This document shows, piece by piece, positions 1 through 12,268 of a stretch of 64,000 bases of DNA. The DNA comes from Bugulina stolonifera (lineage: Eukaryota; Bryozoa; Gymnolaemata; Cheilostomatida; Bugulidae). Position 1 is the first letter of the stretch. Each line of letters begins with the position of its first letter. The notes beneath the pieces were generated by a model, which had not been told where the DNA came from, ran no database searches, and was given only the letters and a program-made list of their open reading frames with translations. The DNA lies in NCBI GenBank assembly GCA_935421135.1, contig OW285190.1:744001-808000 (forward strand), given 5' to 3'. Made by a program: the position numbers and the translations under genes.

Positions 1-394
1 TGAAGGACTTTCACGGGATAATTTCGACCTGTCCAATTACTGTTATATAAAAGGCCTCAAGGTGAAGGGTTTTCACAAGAAGGTCTTGTCCAATTACTGT
101 TGATTTTGGCAAAAAAAAATGGGATTTTGACGGAAAAAAAACAATAATAAATAGAAGAGATATACAAAAAAAAAAAAAGAGAAAAGGTAAGGGAAGAGAG
201 AAAGGGGAGTGAGATGATAGGGATTGCAGGCGCTTAGGACGAGATAGGAACGGGCGGGTAAGGAATTAGGGGATGTCAAGGTCAACTGGGAGAGAGGCCA
301 AGAAAAAGACGAGGGAGGAGTCATTCTAGGATTGGAAGTGGTTGAAGGAAGACGAAGAGTTACACGATACTTAAGGTGAGTTGAGTACAAGCAT
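1..394. other. Non-coding flank with a short direct repeat
   Basis: No credible gene is seen. Two imperfect direct repeats share TTTCAC followed by GTCCAATTACTGTT (about 9-46 and 70-104). Poly-A and purine-rich runs follow before the satellite begins. Confidence 0.4.
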
Positions 395-2475
395 TAGATA
401 GAATACATTGATCACATAGAATGCATTCTATGCACTCTATGCATTCCATGTAATCTATGCGTTCTATGCATAGGATACATAGATTGCATTCTATGCATTC
501 TATGCATAGAATACATATAATTCTATGTCTTCTATGTATTCTATGCATTCAATGCATAGAATACATAGATTTCACTCTATGCAATCTATGCATTCCATGT
601 AATCTATGCATTCTATGTATTCTATGCATTCGGTGCATAGAATACATTTTATGCATAGAATGCATAGAATACATTGATCACATAGAATGCATTCTATGCA
701 CTGAATGCATAGAATTCATAGGATGCATAGAGTGCATTCTATGCGTTTTATGAGTTCTATGCATTCTATGTAGTCTATGCATTGCATAGAACACATAGAT
801 TGCATTCTCTGCACTCTATGCATTCCATGTAATCTATGCATTCTATGTATTCTATGCATTCGATGCATATAATACATTTTATGCATAGAATGCATAGAAT
901 ACATTGATCACATAGAATGCATTCTATGCACTCTATGCATTCCATGTACATGTAATCTATGCGTTCTATGCATAGAATACATAGATTGCATTCTATGCAT
1001 TTTATGCATAGAATACATAGAATGCATTCTGTGCAATCTATGCACTCTATGCATAGAATACATAGATTGCATTCTATGCATTCTATGCATCGAATACATA
1101 TAATACATAGATTGCATTCTATGCATAGAATATCTTGATCACATAGAATGCATTCTATGCACTTTATGCATTCCATGTAATCTATGCGTTCTACGCATTC
1201 TATGCATTTTATGCATAGAATACATAGAAAACATAAAAGACATAGAAGACATAGAATGCATTCTGTGCAATCTATGCATAGAATACATAAATTGCATTCT
1301 ATGCATTCTATGCATAGAATATATATAATACATATATTGCATTCTATGCACTCTATGCATTCCATGTATTCTATGCATTCTATGTATTCTATTCATTCGA
1401 TGCATAGAATACATTTTATGCATAGAATGCAAGGAATACATTGATCACATAGGATGCATTCTATGCATTCTATGCATTCCATGCAATCTATGCATTCTAT
1501 GCATAGAATACATAGATTGCATTCTATGCATTCTATGCATAGAATACATATAATTCTATGTCTTCTATGTATTCTATGCATTCTATGCATAGAATACATA
1601 GATTGCATTCTATGCATAGAATACATATAATTCTATGTCTTCTATGTATTCTGTGCATTCTATGCATAGAATACATAGATATACATTCTATGAATGGAAT
1701 GCATTCTATGTATTCTATGCATAGAACGCATAGAATACATTCTATGCATTCTATGTCCTCTATGTAATCTATTTAATCTATGCATAGAATGCAATATATG
1801 TATTCTATGTATAGAATGCATAGATTGCATGGAATGCATAAAGTGCATAGAATGCTATCTATTTATTCTATGCATAGAATACATAGATAACATTGCATAC
1901 ATCGAATGCATAGAATGCATTCTATGTAATCAATGTATTCTACGCATTCTATGCATAGAATGTATTCTATGCATCGAATGCATAGAGTACATAGAATGCA
2001 TAGATTACATAGAATGCCTTCTATACATTCTATGCATGGAATGCATCCTATGCATATAATGCATAGAATGCATTCTATGCACATAATGCATAGAATGCAT
2101 TCTATGCACATAATGCATAGAATTCATTCTATGTATTCTATGCATAGAATGCATAGAATACATTCATTCTATGCATTCTATGCATCCTATGTCTTCTATG
2201 TCTTCTATGTATTCCATGCACAGAATACAATCTATGTATTCTATGCATAGAATGCAATCTTTGCATTCTATGCATAGAATGCATAGATAACAAGGAATGC
2301 ATAGAGTGCATAGAATGCAATCTATGTATTTTATGCATCGAATGCATAGAGTATATAGAGTGTATAAAATACATAGAATGCATAGAATGTGCTCTATGCA
2401 TCCTATACATTCTATGTCTTCTATGTATTCTATGTAATCCATGCTTATAATGCATCGAATGCATTCTATGTATAA
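395..2475. repeat. 9-bp satellite array, block 1
   Basis: The block is built of 9-bp units CATTCTATG and the reverse complement CATAGAATG, with point variants such as CACTCTATG, CATTCCATG, TAATCTATG and CATAGATTG. Both orientations are mixed but stay in one 9-bp register. Because nine is a multiple of three and the units contain few stop codons, long open frames appear on both strands by composition alone. They spell Met-His-Arg/Ser or Cys-Ile-Glu/Leu repeats and I do not regard them as genes. ATGCAT and TCTATGCATAGA palindromes recur throughout. Confidence 0.9.
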
Positions 2476-2984
2476 GGGTCTACTAACATTGACTTATTGC
2501 ATTGAACATTACATAGTCTATAGCGCTTGCTACTACATTAGAATACTATACATTATGGCATCTCACGTTATTATTTTCAACACATTTGCACATGAACTTT
2601 TTAATCATCAGTATGGTTTTTATATTTTGTAAGATCTGATGTTGTCGTTTTTATTCTGTAAGAAGCTTCCACATATTAATTTGCCTGGTCATTTCCACAT
2701 TATAGCCTGTACCAGGATTAGGCATACATTATTGTAATACTTATTCAAGCCTGTACCAGGATATGCATCATAACGCTGACGTTTAATTAACCACTAAAAC
2801 ATTGTTTGTAACGCTTGTTTTTTTTTGTCTGACCGCCTGTGCCTGGTCATGCTTACGTCAATTGGTTGGTTTGAACCCATCTCCACCCAGCACCATAATC
2901 TGGTTTACAATTTAATTCTGCGTCTTCTGACGGAAAACGTCTGAAGCTTTAATTATGTGTTTTTGCCGATTTCGGACACTACAA

Positions 2985-3165
2985 CGTCCAATCAGTTTCT
3001 TAAGTTATTTTTAGACGCTATAAATATACTACTACTATAAAACTGAGCGAAAACTTAGGTTCAGTACCCAGTTTAGTATTGGATACCCACACTATAACAA
3101 CGTGTACTTCTCTAACTACTATTCTATTCTTTTGGAGACACCTCCACAGCTACATAGTAAGTTGT
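2985..3165 (+). promoter_or_regulatory. Possible Pol II promoter with 5' splice site
   Basis: A CCAAT box (GTCCAATCAG, near 2988) is followed about 30 bp later by a TATA-like GCTATAAATATA and, near 3160, by a GTAAGT-like donor (ACATAGTAAGTTG). The order and spacing resemble a eukaryotic core promoter and short first exon, but no downstream coding exon was found. Confidence 0.25.
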
Positions 3166-3884
3166 TGCATTCAGCCATGCATTTATACTTATATTTCTTT
3201 CTTGTTAAGTAGGCGTATATTATTTTAATATCTTTTAATACTTATGTAACATGTGCAAATGCTTAAGTTCTATTTTTAACACATTATTGTAGCCATGATG
3301 CCTGTAGTATGTAAAATATATTTAGTAAAAGTTGTTCTTTAAAATTCGGTCTAATTAATCCCAACTCACTAATACTATGTTACATAACACTTGGTAACCA
3401 ATATAAGTTACATGTAGCATACAGCTTGGTCAAATATTACTATCATACACATGTACATGTATAAACAACACCTATATCATATCATATATATTACACCTTG
3501 GCAGTAAGGCTAAGGACAGCATACAACTCAGTCAATTAATATTATCCAAATTATCCAAATTATGTTGTGTAATTAATAGTCTGTCTATTGGGATTTGTTT
3601 TACTTCCAAGCCCTTATTGTCTTAAACTTCCATCTTTTTATATAGTAATTCTTAGTCTTCTTTTAAACAAAATGTTTGTTGGAGTTGTATGCTGTCTAAT
3701 TTAATCATGGACCAATAGGCATCCAACTAGTTCCAAACTGCGTGTTTAAACTGTGACCCATAATATACAAGGGAACTCGTGTTGTTGGTTTCATTGTCTT
3801 TGAACGAAGCTCCATTACACCATAGAAGCCATTGTATGATTATTTGTCTCGAAGTATTTTGGGCACCTTACCATCGTGGGAGAT

Positions 3885-3957
3885 AACTGCATATAAAAAG
3901 CCGGCAAACAATAACAGTTTCTCTTCTCCCTAGTACAAGGGGCAAATTTTCATTACA
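3885..3957 (+). promoter_or_regulatory. TATA-like site directly upstream of satellite block 2
   Basis: GCATATAAAAAGCCGGC lies about 60 bp before the first unit of block 2. If used, it would drive transcription straight into the satellite. This rests on sequence resemblance only. Confidence 0.2.
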
Positions 3958-6085
3958 TATGCATAGAATGCATTCTATGTATTCTATGCATAGAATGCAT
4001 AGAATACATTCATTCTATGCATTCTATGTCTTCTATGTATTCTATGCATTCCATGCATAGAATGCATAGAATGCAATCTATGTATTCTATGCATTCTATG
4101 CATAGAATGCAATCTTTGTATTCTATGCATAGAATGCATAGATTACAAGGAATGCATAGAGTGCATAGAATGCAATCTATGTATTTTATGCATCGAATAC
4201 ATAGAGTATATAGAATGCATAGGATACATAGAATGCATAGAATGCACTCCATGCATCCTATACACTCTATGCATTTAATGCATTCTATGCATTCTATGAA
4301 TGGAATGCATTCTTTGTATTCAATGTATTCTATGCATAGAACGCGTAGAATACATTCTATGTCTTCTATGTATTCTATGTAATCCATGCATAGAATGCAT
4401 TCTACGTATTCAAAGTGTCCTATGCATAGAATGCAATATATGTATTCTATGCATAGAATACGTTCTATGCATTCTATCTATTCTATGTATTCCATGCATA
4501 GAATGCATAGAATGCAATCTATGTATACTATACATCGAATACATAGAATACATCGAATACATAGAATGCATAAAATGTATTCGATGTAATAAATGTATTC
4601 TATGTATCGAATGCATAGAAAGCAATCTATACATTCTACGCATAGAATGTATTCTATGCATTCTATGTACTCTATGCATTCGATGCATAAAATACATAGA
4701 TTTCATTCTATGAACTCTATGCATTCCTTGTAATCTATGCATTCTATGCATATAATGCATAGATTGCATTCTATGCATTCTATGTATTCTATGCATTCTA
4801 TGCATTCGATGCATAGAATACATAGATTGCATTCTACGCATAGAATACATAGAATGCATTCTATGCATTATATGCATAAAATGCATAGAATGTATAGATG
4901 GCTTTCTATGTTTTCTATGCAATCCATGCATTCTATGCATAGTATACATAGATTGCTTTCTATGCATTCTATGCATGGAATAACTACAATACATAGAATG
5001 CATAGAACGTATTCTATGCATAGAGTACATTTATTGCATTCTATGTATTCAAAGTGTTCTATGCATAGAATGCATTCTATGCATTCGATGTATGCAATGT
5101 ATTCTATGTATTCTATGCATAGAATACATAGATAGCATTCTATGCACTCTATGCATTCCATGCAATCTATGCATTCTATGCATAGAATACATAGATTGCA
5201 TTCTATGCATTCTATACATGGAATAACTACAATACATAGAATGCATAGATCGTATTCTATGCATAGAATACATATACTGCATTCTATGCATTCTATGCAT
5301 AGAACACTTAGATAGCATTCTATGCACTCTATGCATTCCATGCAATCTATGCATTCTATGCATAGAATACATAGATTGCATTCTATGCATTCTATACATG
5401 GAATAACTACAATACATAGAATGCATAGAACGTATTCTATGCATAGAATACATATACTGCATTCTATGCATTCTATGCATAGAACACTTTGAATACATAG
5501 AATGCATTCTATGTATTCAATGTATTCTATGCCTATGCATAAAATGTATTCTATGCATCGAATGCATAGAGTACATAGAATGCATAGAATGTCTTCTATA
5601 CATTCTATGTATTCTATGCATATAATGCATAGATTACAAGAAACGCATGGAGTGCATAGAATGTAATCTATGTACTTCATGCATCGAATGCATAGAGTAC
5701 ATAGAATACATAAAATGCATAGAATGCGCTCTATGCATCCTAGACATTCTATGCATTCAATGCATAGAATGCATTCTATACATTCTATGAATGGAACGCA
5801 TTCTATGTATTCAATGTATTCTATGCATAGAATGCATAGAATGCAATCTATGTATTCTCTGCATCGAATGCATAGAATACATTGAATACATAGAATGCAC
5901 AAAATGTATTCGATGTAATCAATATATTCTATGCATCGAATGCATTGAATCCGTAGAATGCATAGAATGTATTCGATGTAATCAATATATTCTATGCATC
6001 GAATGCATAGAATACATGGCATGCCTTCTATACATTCTATGCATGGAATGCATTCTATGCATAGAATGCATTCTATGTATTCTAG
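3958..6085. repeat. 9-bp satellite array, block 2
   Basis: Same mixed-orientation CATTCTATG/CATAGAATG register as block 1. It includes a 180-bp higher-order duplication (listed separately) and variants with short irregularities such as GAATAACTACAATACATAG. All open frames inside are composition artefacts. Confidence 0.9.
5134..5493. repeat. 180-bp higher-order repeat, two copies
   Basis: A 180-bp segment (20 units of 9 bp) is present twice in tandem, at about 5134-5313 and 5314-5493. The copies differ at only a few positions, for example GATCGTATTC versus GAACGTATTC. This shows recent unequal exchange or replication slippage at multi-unit scale. Confidence 0.75.
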
Positions 6086-7599
6086 TTACTATACTTGTAC
6101 CCAAATTCCATGTCATATGCTCTATTATTACCATACCAGTCAACTACTTGTTGCTTAACCTACGTTTGTGCTTTGTTACATTGGACTAAGGCCTCTATTA
6201 ATAGTTACAATCCATTTATTATACTAAGTACATTGCTATATGCATTTTTGGCTATGACCGACCCAAGAGGTTGGCCCTAGTACCTTTTCCTCCATGTTGT
6301 TACACAATACCTATGCCGGTGCTATGTAACTTTACTGGAAACGCAACTACTATATAAAGCGAATGCTTTTCATATGTTAGTTAGTTGTTGCTTGGATTTC
6401 AATAAAGATTACACATCTCTTATACAGATCTACAGAGCCTTCTTGCTTAGCTAAGCTAGTTCCAGCTCTAAATCCTGTCGAACTTAGAAGCCCTAACTTA
6501 CAGTACTACTAAGCAAGAACAGACCATAGACAATAACTCAGTATGATTTCTGGGTTGTACCTACAGGTCACAGCAATAATTACAAGTCATCACACATACT
6601 ACTTGAGCCTTTATGTAATGAGGAAGGTCTAGCACCACTCACAGGTCCTTCCCATACTTGTGTCTACCACACAATGCACAATACAAACATTGGCAGAAAC
6701 ATCACAATATTCCTACAGTACTATTTTTATGCAAACCACTAGAATTACAATTTCTAGATTAGACAACTGTATGGTGGCCAGCAGGATTGATGTTTGCTTC
6801 GTGAGCTTTTTAAGTCTCCTGCAAAGTAATTAATATTATTAGTATATTACCCATACAAATTTTACTAAGGCACAACATTCACTTTCTATGCGACTATTAT
6901 ATGTCCAATATGGACTCTAGTATAAAGCTGCATGAAAATTCAATTCACAAAGAACTTAATATACAATTGAATTGACCAGTAAAAACCACGAAACATTAAA
7001 ATTGTGATTAAAGAGCCAAGTTCAGACCAACAACAAGGGAATCAGGTTACAAGTTTTACTAGCACCCTTCTTTGGTCTTCTACAATAGTACAAAATATAT
7101 TCAAACTATCATACATGTAGAATAAAATATCCTGAAATTTTTACAGGGATTCTTTGAACAGCAATGCTCCAGCAACTCTTTGCAGTTTGCGATAATATAT
7201 CTAAGGTGAGAACTGTATTCTCACCACTATGGCCATGGCTATAGATTGACGTCCCTGAAAGAAATCTGCGCAAATATAATTTTTAAAGATTCTGAAGAGC
7301 CTGCCAAGTCACTCCTATTTAGTTTTGACTGATACGCCCATAACATGATGTCAACTACACATGTTCACGCTCTGACACATAGGAACTCTGACTAAGTGTC
7401 TTCGAACACACCCAATTTTCACATTTTCACTTAAAGATCATCATGGCCTGTAGCAGTAACTACATCTGTACACGTAGATCGCAAAGAAAACACTGTTATT
7501 TCTATCAAAAATTCGTTTAGCAGTAAAACATCTGTACTGTAAACAGTTGAATTACCGACTTCGACCACATTGTTGAGGTAAAAGCAGGTAAGTAAACTA
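6086..7599. other. Non-coding; TATA and polyA-like signals
   Basis: No gene is recognisable. TATATAAAG at 6351-6359 and AATAAA at 6401-6406 are about 45 bp apart, as in a compact LTR (promoter, then polyadenylation site), but no second LTR copy or primer-binding site was found. The rest is AT-rich and featureless. Confidence 0.35.
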
Positions 7600-7717
7600 T
7601 TAACAGGTAGATTGGATGTAAATCTGTGTATAGTAACCATCTCCCATGGGCATGTAGAACCGCCAGTGTCTATTTACTTCCTCTACCAATTCATTCAAGT
7701 AAAGTAAAGCAATAAAC
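7600..7717 (-). CDS. Possible additional minus-strand exon
   Basis: Reading the minus strand, an open stretch of about 35 codons begins after a possible acceptor (ACCCAG) and ends at TAA (7600-7602). It includes the peptide VNRHWRFYMPMGDGYYTQIY, whose composition looks protein-like rather than random. It lies just downstream of the better-supported exon set at 7807-8485 on the same strand and could be an alternative terminal exon. I do not recognise the family. Confidence 0.25.
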
Positions 7718-7806
7718 CAGGTTCTGGGTTATAATCCTGCAAAGCACACAATTTCCAACACTGATCACCATAAGATTATAATAATCAGCATATTAACATT
7801 ACTTAC

Positions 7807-8485
7807 CTAGTAAATATCAAGTCAGTTTGGAGGCATGACCACCACAAGTGGGTGATATCCTCAAAATACCAGATACTAGTTTGAATACTCAACAGCTGCG
7901 AAAGGATGCCACTTGTTCAGCCATGATAACTCAGAAAAATGATTACATACCTCAGCCATTACTTATCCTGTATTGTTGGTCTGGTCTAAAAAATTTCTAT
8001 TCAAGACAATAGGGCTACATGTAAATTTATAATAATACATGTATATTCGATAAAACCCTACCTAAAACTGCTCGCCGAAGCAGTTTTTGCTTTTCTGCTG
8101 CATTCAGCATTATCAGGTCCATTTCATCTATTACAAGGAGAGGATTTTCATCTGCAGACACCTCTGTAATAATATCATACTCGTGGCAATGCAATTACTG
8201 TTGAGTGAACTTTGCTCATTCTGTAAGTATCAGCATAAAGACATAGTAGATGTATAACAAGTCTACTCACCAGTATCTGTTTCATATTCCTCTTTCATGG
8301 GAATGATACACTTACCAACTGCCTCCTTTATCATTTTGGCAGAGGCTTCGTTCACAAACATGGGCGAACCTAAAATTTGTTTTAAAACTACTGGGAGGGC
8401 CAGTTAACAAGTAAAAATAATTTCATTATAAAATTCAATAAAATAGTAACACAGTTGCATACCTAACTTTTCAAGAGACAGGAGA
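7807..8485 (-). CDS. Unrecognised spliced gene fragment, about four exons
   Basis: On the minus strand I see consecutive GT-AG exons whose phases fit: about 8485-8463 (donor GTATGC), 8369-8271 (acceptor TTTTAG, donor GTGAGT), 8163-8062 (acceptor TTACAG, donor GTAGGG) and 7895-7807 (acceptor TTCGCAG, donor GTAAGT). The first three read in one frame, including MFVNEASAKMIKEAVGKCII in the second and NPLLVIDEMDLIMLNAAEKQ in the third. The latter, hydrophobics then Asp-Glu (LLVIDE), resembles a Walker B strand. In phase, the fourth exon stops after six residues, so it may be terminal or mis-assigned. The 23-nt first exon may extend upstream. No matching Walker A is visible. It may be a host gene remnant. 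I cannot name it. Confidence 0.4.
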
Positions 8486-9090
8486 CTATTCGCAATATTC
8501 AGATTAATGAAAATACAAATGTGAACATAGTTCTAGTTCACCATTTCTATTATTGTGCACAAAAACACATGGTAACTGCTATGAAAACTCCTCAACCTAC
8601 AAATGTAACAATAGATTGATGCAATAGCACAGAGAATTTAGAACCGACTGCAATGTTGGCAATGAGGATAACATAAGCATAAAACTAACTTATTTAAGAC
8701 GACAATTTTTTAAAAGAACTTATTTTTTTATACACGTTTTGTTTGAAACGACCTCAATTTTCTTTCTTTGAAGATCTGTTTTGTACCTAAACATAAATAA
8801 ATGAAACCTTGGTAATTGGAGTCTGGTGTCACATAACTGATGATTTGATTGGCCTATATTCAAAGATCTATGATAATTTAAGTAACAGTCTATGTATTAG
8901 CAGAATTACCAGTTAACAAACTAGCCTACCAGTTACCAAACATAAAAGATTGTGCATTTTGACATGATGATGCGGAAGCATGTAGGCCTACACATCTGGA
9001 TGCATCAATATGCAGGGGCCACTCATATTCCACATAATGCTTTTATCTCCCAAAATCTTTCTTCTGCATCTTAATCAGCTTATCTAATAA

Positions 9091-9309
9091 TGTAACATAC
9101 TTCTTTGTATACTAAAGATTGTATTGGGAGCTAGGTAAGAGCACTAAGGCTAAGGGGATAGGTAAGATTATAAGAATAGCTTGGAGATAGCTGGAGACTT
9201 AAGAAGGGGACACTTGATGGTTGAGAGTGAATGAGAGAGGTAGAGGGGACAGACTAACAGTACAGAGGAAGGATACATGTATATTAAACTTGTGAATACA
9301 GACATTACA
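9091..9309 (+). repeat. Putative 5' LTR of a gag-bearing element
   Basis: The segment starts TGTAA and ends TTACA. It is followed at once by TGGTGTCAGAAGTGGGATC (9310-9328), which has the form of a primer-binding site complementary to a tRNA-Leu 3' end. No 3' LTR was found, so the left edge is inferred from the terminal motif only. Confidence 0.5.
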
Positions 9310-9473
9310 TGGTGTCAGAAGTGGGATCATTGGATAATACACAGGTTACAGTAGAACACAGAAAGGTGGGGTAAGTTATAGATCTGTACCTAGACAAGTC
9401 ATAGGCCTGATAGGAAATTTTTCCAGTGTTTAATTCAAATTCAAGTAAAGGGTTAAGTTCAGGTAATATAAAC

Positions 9474-10492
9474 ATGGCTACAAGAGGAGATAAACATAGT
9501 GCAAGGGATGGGTTATCAGTAGAGGATTGGCAGAAGTTTATCAAACATTTTGAGATACAAATGGCATTTCATGACTTCAAGACAACTGGGGTGAACCAGC
9601 CAAGGTAGCTATAATAGAACACAAGAAGGGCTGTATGCTACTTAATAGATTAGGGGAACACGGGTTTGAGATATACAATGAATGGAATATAGCGGTTAAT
9701 GAAGTAAGGTACACAGACATCAAACAACGGTTTGATGAACACTTTAAGGGGAAGGGGCATGCGGTTAGGAACCTGGACAGCTTTTTCGCCTGTAGGCAGA
9801 GGGAGAATGAGGATTTCACGGGGTACATCGCTAGGCCTAATACGATAGCTAAAGGATGCGAGCTAGGGGCACTAAAAAATAAAATTATTCTGCATAGGGC
9901 TTTAGTGGGGACGACAAACGACGCAGTTAGGGTACAAGTGTTGAATGAAATGGCCAAAGGGGATGGGGGAATAGACTATGGGGCAATGATAAAGCTAGGA
10001 AAGGACATTGAAACAGCCATGAAGAATGCGGATTACATGAGCAATCCAGGTATGAGGCAAAATGATCCAGAGGAGGAGTGGGTAGGCATTCATAGGGAGG
10101 GACAAGGGCTTAGGCGCAGAGAGGACGAGAGACACCAAGCAGGCTCTCCACCTAGACCACAAAGACAACCCTTTAGGAGGGCTAGCCCAAAAAGGAGTCC
10201 GGACATGACATGCTACAATTGTGGGAAGCTAGGGCACTTCACTAGGGAATGTAGAAAAAAAGGGAACGATGCCTGTTTCAAATGTGGTGGTAGAGGACAT
10301 TACGCTAGAGAATGCAGGGAATCTCAGAGAACTAAGCAGGGGCAGGATAAAACAAAATATATGGGGTCTCCAGGAAGGGAGTTAAGATGCTACAAGTTCG
10401 AGGGCAAAGGGCACATCTCACGGGAATGTCCTTCAAAAATCCCTAGGGCTAGAGACGTAAGGGAAGAGGACAGCGATTCAGACTCGGTATGA
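9474..10492 (+). pseudogene. gag: LTR-retrotransposon Gag, frameshifted
   Basis: A nucleocapsid/capsid-type Gag follows the LTR and primer-binding site. The first part (ATG at 9474, MATRGDKHSARDG...) stops at 9606-9608. The same protein resumes in another frame from about 9610 to 10492, so at least one frameshift separates them. Near the C-terminus lie CCHC zinc knuckles: CYNCGKLGHFTREC and CFKCGGRGHYAREC are intact, while a third (CYKFEGKGHISREC) has Phe in place of the second Cys. The knuckles bind genomic RNA during packaging in this family. No protease, RT or integrase follows, so the element is truncated or internally deleted. A basic Arg/Pro-rich linker precedes the knuckles. Confidence 0.8.
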
Positions 10493-10829
10493 CTATTCGT
10501 GGGAAAATGTGGGACTGCGGGAGAGGGACTTATGAGTACAGACATGACAAAGATTAGTATACTATTAATTTCTTCTCAATTTTTTTGTTATTGACAGGAG
10601 AAACCGGCGAGTCTGTTAGCGAGTCTGAACGTCAAAATTGATGTGACGATATACCTGCCTAAATCATAGACCTTGAGGGAAGATAACTCCAAGGTCGTAG
10701 AAAAGGTGCATTTAGTAAAAGGTCGTAGTCGTAGGACGTAGGGGGAGAAAAGTCGTAAGTATACGACTTAGGTCGTAGAGTTGGCAACACTGAATATAAC
10801 AGTAATTACTTGTTTGTTCTGCTAAAACC
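10493..10829. other. Non-coding spacer
   Basis: No gene is seen. It holds a cluster of GGTCGTAG/GACGTAG repeats (about 10,690-10,785) that may be a degenerate short tandem repeat. Confidence 0.4.
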
Positions 10830-11425
10830 ATAACCACAGCTCTTTGACCACAGTTGGGAACATAGAGGTAGGACCTCTATGGTTGGGAATTCCGAAAACT
10901 ACCATACGCACAAAAGAAAAGCACGATGTCAAGCGAGCGCTCATTCCGCCGTTCATCTTAATCTGACCATCTGTTTATTTTCCGAACCGTGTGGTTCTGT
11001 TGAAAAATGGCAAGTTTGAATTTAGTTGAAAAGCCTTGAGCTGCTATAAAATTTTGAGCCAACAAAATTTGGCACTCGCCACATTCATACTATTTCTCCG
11101 GAATACCCACAGTTCACCAACGTATGAGTTTCCTTCTATTGCTAAAACTGTTCACTGCCATTGTAATTTACAACCTATTATATAGGTTAGTACAATATCG
11201 TTTGCATAAATGTTTATTGCTACTCAGCTCAGAAACATTGTGGGCCAGATATTTGAGAGTCGAGATGTTTAGATTCTACTTGCCAATTTATTCTCTTTTG
11301 CTCGTCTGATTTAAGATTTATAATTTATTTTTGTAATTATCAATTACTGTGGTTGACTTTTACAAAGATTTTATGAGTTTATAACACTAGAATGGTGTTT
11401 GTAATGCACCAATGGCATGCTATTA
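10830..11425 (+). repeat. Dispersed repeat, copy 1
   Basis: About 600 bp matches 53,906-54,505 in the same orientation. Shared landmarks are AGTTGGGAATTCCGAAAA, AAATGGCAAGTTTGAA and a stretch encoding LWARYLRVEMFRFYL in both copies. That conserved 15-residue peptide sits in a 61-65-codon frame. The rest diverges by substitutions and indels, so a real protein is unproven. The family is unidentified. Confidence 0.6.
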
Positions 11426-11700
11426 CAGGGGCGTAACTTTTGAAAAATTTTTGGGGTGGCTAGAAGTCGGGGGTTTATGCAGGCCATCGGCCTGCCGGAG
11501 CGTGAGGTGGGTACGGGAAGGGCGCAGCACCCTCCTGCAAGGGGGGTCCGGGGGTCTCCCCCGGAAAAATTACTACCTAGATATGCAATTTCGGGACGTT
11601 TAAGGTGTAAAATTACTGCTCAAAATAATTGGATATTAGATATGTATAGTCAAGTAAATCAAAGTAGCACAAGACAGTTGAAATTTTTCACGCTGTGATA
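11426..11700 (+). mobile_element. Fragment of a CAGGGGCGTA-terminus DNA transposon
   Basis: It begins CAGGGGCGTAAC, a terminus of the kind seen in hAT-like elements and in the element at 51,413. It continues with a GC-rich hairpin (GTCCGGGGGTCTCCCCCGG). No matching 3' end was found, so it is truncated. It starts where dispersed repeat copy 1 ends. Confidence 0.4.
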
Positions 11701-12239
11701 CATTAAACTGAGCTTTTCATAAACAGATATAGAATAAGTTTGAGCGCCAAAAAAATATAGGTTAAATTGGTTCTGTTATATGATTTTCTAAGTAATTATT
11801 CCTCACTACTAAAGCTTCACTAGAATTTAGACCTATATTATCTCAACTAGACCACCTTTTTTTTTTTTTTTAAATTTTCTCACACAGACCACACTTGTGT
11901 GTGTAAAGTCGTGAGAACTCAGTTATTTTTTTTGTAAGTTTATGTTATAGGTGCTATTTTAGTGCTATATTTTTTTTTGCTTGTTTTGTGTTATATGTAT
12001 TTCAACTAGCCCCAGTTATAGATCCAGAGCGTAGCTCTCTAAGGGTTCTGGGCCAAAAAGAATAATAAAAAACATTCGTTTTAATGTGCGGTGTGTATGT
12101 ATTGAGAGCCTGTCTTGTGTTGTGCATTTTATTTAAATCATAATTAAAAGATGGCTCAATACCTTCTGCCAGGCACCTAAAAAATAGTGAAAATCTTGCC
12201 TCTCTTCTTCTCTCTTGCAGGGATTTTATGCCAACTTTT
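11701..12239. other. Non-coding, AT-rich
   Basis: No gene or recognisable element boundary. There are several poly-T runs. The lower part may be the 3' UTR of the minus-strand LINE that follows. Confidence 0.4.
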
Positions 12240-12268
12240 TCTCTTAACTGCTTAAAGCTAATCTGCCC

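Larger units (their letters stand above)
2476..3957. other. Unique spacer inside the satellite
   Basis: About 1.5 kb of AT-rich, non-satellite sequence separates the two satellite blocks. There is no long reading frame. GCCTGTACCAGGAT occurs twice (about 2705 and 2750). Two promoter-like stretches are listed separately. It could be an inserted element or ancestral sequence invaded by satellite. I see no target duplication. Confidence 0.5.

Noticed and set aside
457..6189. Many long open frames rich in Met-His-Arg-Ser or Cys-Ile-Glu-Leu
   Set aside because: They are forced by the 9-bp stop-poor satellite unit and occur on both strands in several frames.
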